A stretch of DNA of 64,000 bases from Paludibacter sp. UBA6032 (lineage in GTDB: Bacteria > Bacteroidota > Bacteroidia > Bacteroidales > Paludibacteraceae), in contig DIZI01000027.1 in NCBI GenBank assembly GCA_002427885.1, positions 1 through 64,000 on the forward strand, given 5' to 3'. Below are positions 60,026 to 64,000 of the stretch, piece after piece. The notes under the pieces are model-generated. The model ran no database searches. It was given only the letters and a program-made list of their open reading frames with translations, and had not been told where the DNA came from. Numbering within the stretch: position 1 is the first letter of the stretch; each line of letters opens with the position of its first letter. The translations under genes and the position numbers were made by a program.

Positions 60026-62407
60026 ATGAGAAAGGTTTTAGTTCTATTCTTAATATTATCATTACCCTGGATGGTTTTTGCACAAATGGGCATCATCAAA
60101 GGCCGGGTCTTTAATCAAACAACCAATCAGCCACTCGAATTCGCAGCCATTATTATTCAGGGAACTACTATCGGTTCCACGACAGATTTGGATGGAAATT
60201 TTATTTTTACAGGCATTGAACCAGGATTTAAACGTTTAGTTGTTAGGTATGTAGGTTATCAAACGACCGTTTCATCCGAAATACAAGTACAGGGAAATCA
60301 AACGATTTATGTAGATATTCCTGTACCTGAATCGTCCGTTCAACTGGGTGAAGTGATTGTTCGCCAGAATTTGAATGTAAAAAGAATAGAAAGTCCGATT
60401 TCTGTATTATCCATTGGCGTGCAGGAAATTGAAAAAAGTGCAGGTGCCAATCGTGATGTGTCGAAAGTAGTACAGGCATTACCGGGCGTAGGGACAACCG
60501 ATCCCAACCGGAACGACCTGATTGTACGGGGTGGGGGACCATCAGAAAATGTATTTTATCTGGATGGAATTGAAATCCCGGTTATCAATCACTTTGCCAC
60601 ACAAGGCTCATCTGGAGGTTCTGTTGGTATTATCAATCCTGATTTTGTACGTGAAATTAATTTCTATACCGGTGCTTTTCCTGCCAACAGAGGTAATGCC
60701 CTGAGTTCGGTGATGGAAATCCGTCAAAAAGACGGGAGTAAGGATCGTGTTCATACCAAGCTTTCGGTTGGTGCTTCTGATGCTGCTTTGACAATTGATG
60801 GTCCGATCGGGAAAAAATCTACATTTATTGTTTCCGCCCGTCAATCGTATCTGCAATTTCTTTTTGCGGCTATCGGCTTGCCCTTTTTACCCACTTACAA
60901 TGACTTTCAGGTTAAATATAAAATCCAAATTGATCCGAAAAATGAAATTTCATTTATTGGTATTGGTGCAATTGATGATATGGTACTTAATACGGGTATT
61001 GCAAATCCTACCGAAAGCCAGAGTTATATACTTTCCTATCTGCCCACTTACAAACAATGGAATTATACGGTGGGAGCTGTTTATAAACACTTTGCCACAA
61101 CACATTTCGATACCTGGGTGTTGAGCCGGAATATGCTTCGTAATAGCAATTTTAAATACCTTGATAATGATCAGACTAAAGTGAAAACATCTGATTATAA
61201 GTCGGATGAAGCGGAGAATAAACTTCGTTTTGAACGTAATTATCCCGATTTACCGGTGAAACTTTCGTTTGGCGCTGGTATTAAGTATTCACATTATACC
61301 AATCAGACTTACCGTCAGTATTTCCTGAATGGAATGGTTAATAATTTGAATTACAATACACAAATCAATTTGTTCGGTTATCAGGCTTTTGCTCAGGCTT
61401 CCAAAGAAATTTTGAATGAAAGATTGAAACTATCGTTTGGGATTAATTTTGCCGGACTTGATTACAATAAAAACATGCGTAATCCGCTCAATCAGTTTTC
61501 TCCACGTTTATCAGCCTCTTATGCTCTTTCGGAAAAACTGGATTTAAATGGAAACGTGGGACGCTATGCCATGCAACCGGCTTATACAACATTGGGATAT
61601 AAAGATGCAGCAGGAGTTTTGGTCAATCAAAATGAAAGACTTCGTTATATAGTTTCCAACCAGGCCATTATTGGTTTTGATTATCGTCCAATGGATAAAG
61701 TGAGAATGACGGTTGAAGGATTTTATAAAGAATATGAAAATTATCCTGTTTCGGTTACCGATGGACTGAGTATTGCCAGCAAAGGAACAAACTTTGGACA
61801 AGTGGGCGATGAACAAATTATTTCAACGGGTAAGGGTCGTGCCTATGGAGTAGAATTTCTGGCCAAAATTATGGAGATGAAAAAGCTCAATGTTACTGCC
61901 ACCTACACTTTATTTCGTAGTGAATTTACCGATTCGACAGGAATTAATTACTTCCGTTCTTCGTGGGATATACGTCAATTATTCAATTTAATAGCCAGTT
62001 ATAAGCTCCCGAAAAACTGGAATGTAGCCATTCGCTGGCGGTTTGTGGGAGGAGCACCATACACACCTATTGATAATAAATCGTATATCAGAGAAGCCTG
62101 GAATATAACCAATCAACCCTACTTGGATTATGCAAAGTTTAACACCTTAAGTTTACCGGTTGCACATCAACTGGATATGCGTATTGATAAAGAGTTTTAT
62201 TTCAAAAAATGGGTTTTGAATTTATATACAGATATACAAAATGTATACAATTTTAAAACACAAGGGGCTCCTGTTTATACCAATCTGGATCAGAATGGCA
62301 TGTTGATTCCTGACCCAAATGGTGATCCTACGAAGCAAGAGTTGCGTAGTATTGAAAGTTTAGGTGGAACAATTTTACCAACGATTGGTATAATAATTAA
62401 AATTTAA
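60026..62407 (+). CDS. TonB-dependent outer-membrane receptor with N-terminal regulatory domain
   Basis: 793 residues, signal peptide (MRKVLVLFLILSLPWMVFAQ). Residues about 23-105 are a carboxypeptidase regulatory-like domain (IIKGRVFNQTTNQPLEFAAIIIQGTTIGSTTDLDGNF). The plug follows (SKVVQALPGVGTTDPNRNDLIVRGGGPSENVFYLDGIEIP), and then the 22-strand barrel ending at the last residue with an aromatic/hydrophobic strand (GGTILPTIGIIIKI). No SusD gene accompanies it, so uptake of a metal complex or small molecule is more likely than of glycans. A DUF2271 gene follows 81 bp downstream. Confidence 0.94.
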   Translation: MRKVLVLFLILSLPWMVFAQMGIIKGRVFNQTTNQPLEFAAIIIQGTTIGSTTDLDGNFIFTGIEPGFKRLVVRYVGYQTTVSSEIQVQGNQTIYVDIPVPESSVQLGEVIVRQNLNVKRIESPISVLSIGVQEIEKSAGANRDVSKVVQALPGVGTTDPNRNDLIVRGGGPSENVFYLDGIEIPVINHFATQGSSGGSVGIINPDFVREINFYTGAFPANRGNALSSVMEIRQKDGSKDRVHTKLSVGASDAALTIDGPIGKKSTFIVSARQSYLQFLFAAIGLPFLPTYNDFQVKYKIQIDPKNEISFIGIGAIDDMVLNTGIANPTESQSYILSYLPTYKQWNYTVGAVYKHFATTHFDTWVLSRNMLRNSNFKYLDNDQTKVKTSDYKSDEAENKLRFERNYPDLPVKLSFGAGIKYSHYTNQTYRQYFLNGMVNNLNYNTQINLFGYQAFAQASKEILNERLKLSFGINFAGLDYNKNMRNPLNQFSPRLSASYALSEKLDLNGNVGRYAMQPAYTTLGYKDAAGVLVNQNERLRYIVSNQAIIGFDYRPMDKVRMTVEGFYKEYENYPVSVTDGLSIASKGTNFGQVGDEQIISTGKGRAYGVEFLAKIMEMKKLNVTATYTLFRSEFTDSTGINYFRSSWDIRQLFNLIASYKLPKNWNVAIRWRFVGGAPYTPIDNKSYIREAWNITNQPYLDYAKFNTLSLPVAHQLDMRIDKEFYFKKWVLNLYTDIQNVYNFKTQGAPVYTNLDQNGMLIPDPNGDPTKQELRSIESLGGTILPTIGIIIKI

Positions 62408-62488
62408 ACCCACCTACAATTAATTTATCCTTTATAAATAGATTTATTTTCAACTATATAAATTGTTTTTCAATTAAAAAATGAGAAT

Positions 62489-63217
62489 ATGAAAACAAGA
62501 TTTTTAATAATTATGCTTTTGGTACTGACTACAGTGGTTTCGGCAAAAAGGAAACCGGAAGTTTATACCGAATATACTTATGCCGCAAAAAATGCCGGTA
62601 CTTCTGTCACTATTCAGTTTGAAAAAGGACCAGAACACAATCACCCTTTATTTGCCATTTGGTTGGCCGACGAAAATGGAAAATACATTCAAACCTTGTA
62701 TGTATCCGAGAGTATTGGTCATGGGGTATTTAATCGCGCGAGTCGTACATCGGGTCAATGGCTGAACGGAGAAATTCAACGTCCTGCCACATTGCCTTAT
62801 TGGGCTCATCAACGGGGAATCAAAAATGAATATGGCACGTATATGCCAACGCCACGGCAACCGGTAATAGACGCTTATACCGGAGCGACTCCGGGAACAT
62901 CATTTATTCTGCATGTTAAAACTGAAAAACCGTTGAAAGGGAAATATAAAATCTTACTGGAACTGAATCAGTCATGGGATTGGAATGAATTCTGGACGAA
63001 CGATTTATATCCGGATGACAAGGAATATAAGACTTCCAGCCAACCGGCTTTGGTTTATGAGACAGATATAGATACAAATAAACCGGATAAAGCCCACACC
63101 ATGAAACCAATTGGTCATAGTCATTATTCAGGTGCTGACGGTAATTTAAATCCAGATTTGGGGACTATTACAACTGCATTGAAAATCGCAAAAAATATTA
63201 CTGTTACGTTGAAATAG
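62489..63217 (+). CDS. DUF2271 periplasmic protein
   Basis: 242 residues with a signal peptide (MKTRFLIIMLLVLTTVVSA). The mature part has the DUF2271 pattern: PLFAIWLADENGKYIQTLYVS, LPYWAHQRG, QPVIDAYTGATPG, LELNQSWDWNEFWTNDLYPDD. In other bacteria DUF2271 genes sit beside PepSY or iron-uptake genes. Here it follows a TonB-dependent receptor by 81 bp and a MarR-like regulator, which supports a shared role in uptake of iron or a cofactor; the molecule bound is unknown. Confidence 0.88.
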   Translation: MKTRFLIIMLLVLTTVVSAKRKPEVYTEYTYAAKNAGTSVTIQFEKGPEHNHPLFAIWLADENGKYIQTLYVSESIGHGVFNRASRTSGQWLNGEIQRPATLPYWAHQRGIKNEYGTYMPTPRQPVIDAYTGATPGTSFILHVKTEKPLKGKYKILLELNQSWDWNEFWTNDLYPDDKEYKTSSQPALVYETDIDTNKPDKAHTMKPIGHSHYSGADGNLNPDLGTITTALKIAKNITVTLK

Positions 63218-63263
63218 GTGTTTTTATTAGGATAATCATTTGAATTTTCAGGAAAAATATACT

Positions 63264-63301
63264 AAAAAACCTTCAATCCGTCACCGGTTTGAAGGTTTTT
63301 T
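63264..63301. terminator. Bidirectional terminator between DUF2271 and HD genes
   Basis: AAAAAACCTTCAA (63264-63276) and TTGAAGGTTTTTT (63289-63301) pair perfectly, with A and T runs on the outside, serving both converging genes. Confidence 0.92.
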
Positions 63302-63316
63302 TGCATATCAGTCCAA

Positions 63317-64000
63317 TTATTTTTTTGCTTCCGGATAGACGATTCGGGTATGGTAAATATTTTTGATTTTTTCTTTAAAAACTGATTTCACTGTTTCCAC
63401 ATCCCTGAATGTGATGGGAGCATCTTTAAATTGTCCGTCTGCAATCTGACTGTTAATCATAGTTTCCACCATTTCATTAATGCTTTCTTCGGTATATTCA
63501 GGTAAACTCCTTGAGCGGGCTTCAACAGCGTCAGCCATCATCAATATGGCTGTTTCTTTATTATTGGGAAGCGGACCGGGATAAGTAAATGCCGCATCGT
63601 TTGGTTTTTGTTCCGGATGTGCATTGATAAAAGAGTTGTAGAAAAATTTGGTTTTACTTAAACCATGATGTGTAACAATAAAATTAATAATTTGCTCGGG
63701 TAAGTGGCTTTTTTTTGCTATTTCCACTCCATCTGTTACGTGACTGATTACAATTAGGGATGCTTCTTCAAAATCCATTTCAGACAATGGATTTTTTCCT
63801 CCCATTTGATTTTCAGTGAAAAACTCAGGGTGTTTCATTTTGCCAATATCGTGATAAAGTGCACCGGTACGTACCAACAAACTATTGGCACTTATCTTTT
63901 TTGCTGCTTCTGTTGCCAGATTGGAAACCTGCAGCGTATGTTGAAATGTTCCGGGAGCAACTTCGGCAAATTTCATCATCAAGTCGCTATTTACATTGGT
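63317..64000 (-). CDS. PgpH-like HD phosphohydrolase, C-terminal part (runs off the window)
   Basis: The frame stays open to the right edge; about 227 residues are visible. LMMKFAEVAPGTFQHTLQVSNLATEAA, LYHDIGKMKHPEFF (HD pair), ISHVTDGVEIAKK and FIVTHHGLSKTKFF are the signatures of the HD domain of 7TM-HDED (PgpH) proteins, which hydrolyse c-di-AMP in Listeria. The membrane and extracellular parts would lie beyond the window. Whether the ligand here is c-di-AMP is inferred from the family. Confidence 0.9.
   Translation of the reverse strand, partial: TNVNSDLMMKFAEVAPGTFQHTLQVSNLATEAAKKISANSLLVRTGALYHDIGKMKHPEFFTENQMGGKNPLSEMDFEEASLIVISHVTDGVEIAKKSHLPEQIINFIVTHHGLSKTKFFYNSFINAHPEQKPNDAAFTYPGPLPNNKETAILMMADAVEARSRSLPEYTEESINEMVETMINSQIADGQFKDAPITFRDVETVKSVFKEKIKNIYHTRIVYPEAKK

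Overview
The window is A+T-rich DNA from a member of the Bacteroidota, most likely a Bacteroidales organism. A Paludibacter- or Dysgonomonas-like anaerobe or facultative anaerobe is my guess; the sequence does not fix the genus. The clues are promoters of the TTTG-N19-TAnnTTTG type (rpsF, an RhlE-type helicase, a lipoprotein), proteins with type IX secretion tails, DUF5686 and carboxypeptidase-regulatory-domain surface proteins, BspA-like and FISUMP surface proteins, and a SusC-like TonB receptor. I found no tRNA, rRNA, CRISPR array, transposase or phage gene.

Layout. 1-9001 (all minus): an OmpR-type two-component system followed by the start of a TolC-family gene, a small secreted PepSY-like protein, a DUF5686 outer-membrane protein, a DEAD-box helicase and an alpha-oxoamine synthase. 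Three promoters here share one architecture: two tandem 11-bp half-sites, a 5-bp gap, then a -7 box. They lie before the response regulator, before the PepSY gene, and before a gene-less stretch that ends in a terminator and may encode a small RNA. 9002-9980 is non-coding and holds a strict 21-bp tandem array and several hairpins. 9981-17199 (all minus) reads as one functional locus: PqqD-like protein, ATP-grasp ligase, PLP decarboxylase, urea-transporter/M23-peptidase fusion, YaiO-like outer-membrane barrel and TPR protein. It is split by two repeat-rich gaps. I think it is the best candidate here for an undescribed system. 17661-28210 (minus): BspA-like surface protein, LytS/LytTR two-component system with a Met-rich periplasmic loop, lipoprotein, CDF metal exporter, fused electron-transfer flavoprotein and its quinone oxidoreductase.

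28791-33953 (plus): RhlE-type helicase, AraC regulator, pirin, DoxX and a slipin. 33969-35055 (minus): the rpsF-rpsR-rplI ribosomal operon. 35368-41666: D-lactate dehydrogenase, then pyrophosphatase, a small hydrolase, Bcp peroxiredoxin, a YhcC-type radical SAM protein, a small membrane protein and a CPA2 antiporter. 42422-45607 is a large secreted beta-propeller/LamG protein. It is followed by a 42-bp tandem array built from 21-bp halves, a phosphohexomutase and a FISUMP protein. 49993-53114 (plus) groups an ACT-domain protein, a phenylacetate-CoA ligase and an aminotransferase, which suggests arylacetate/aromatic amino acid metabolism. The end of the window has YceI, two carboxypeptidase-regulatory-domain proteins, an unknown protein, a MarR-like regulator with a TonB receptor and a DUF2271 protein, and the C-terminal part of a PgpH-like HD phosphohydrolase that runs off the edge.

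All family calls come from reading motifs in the translations; no database search was run.
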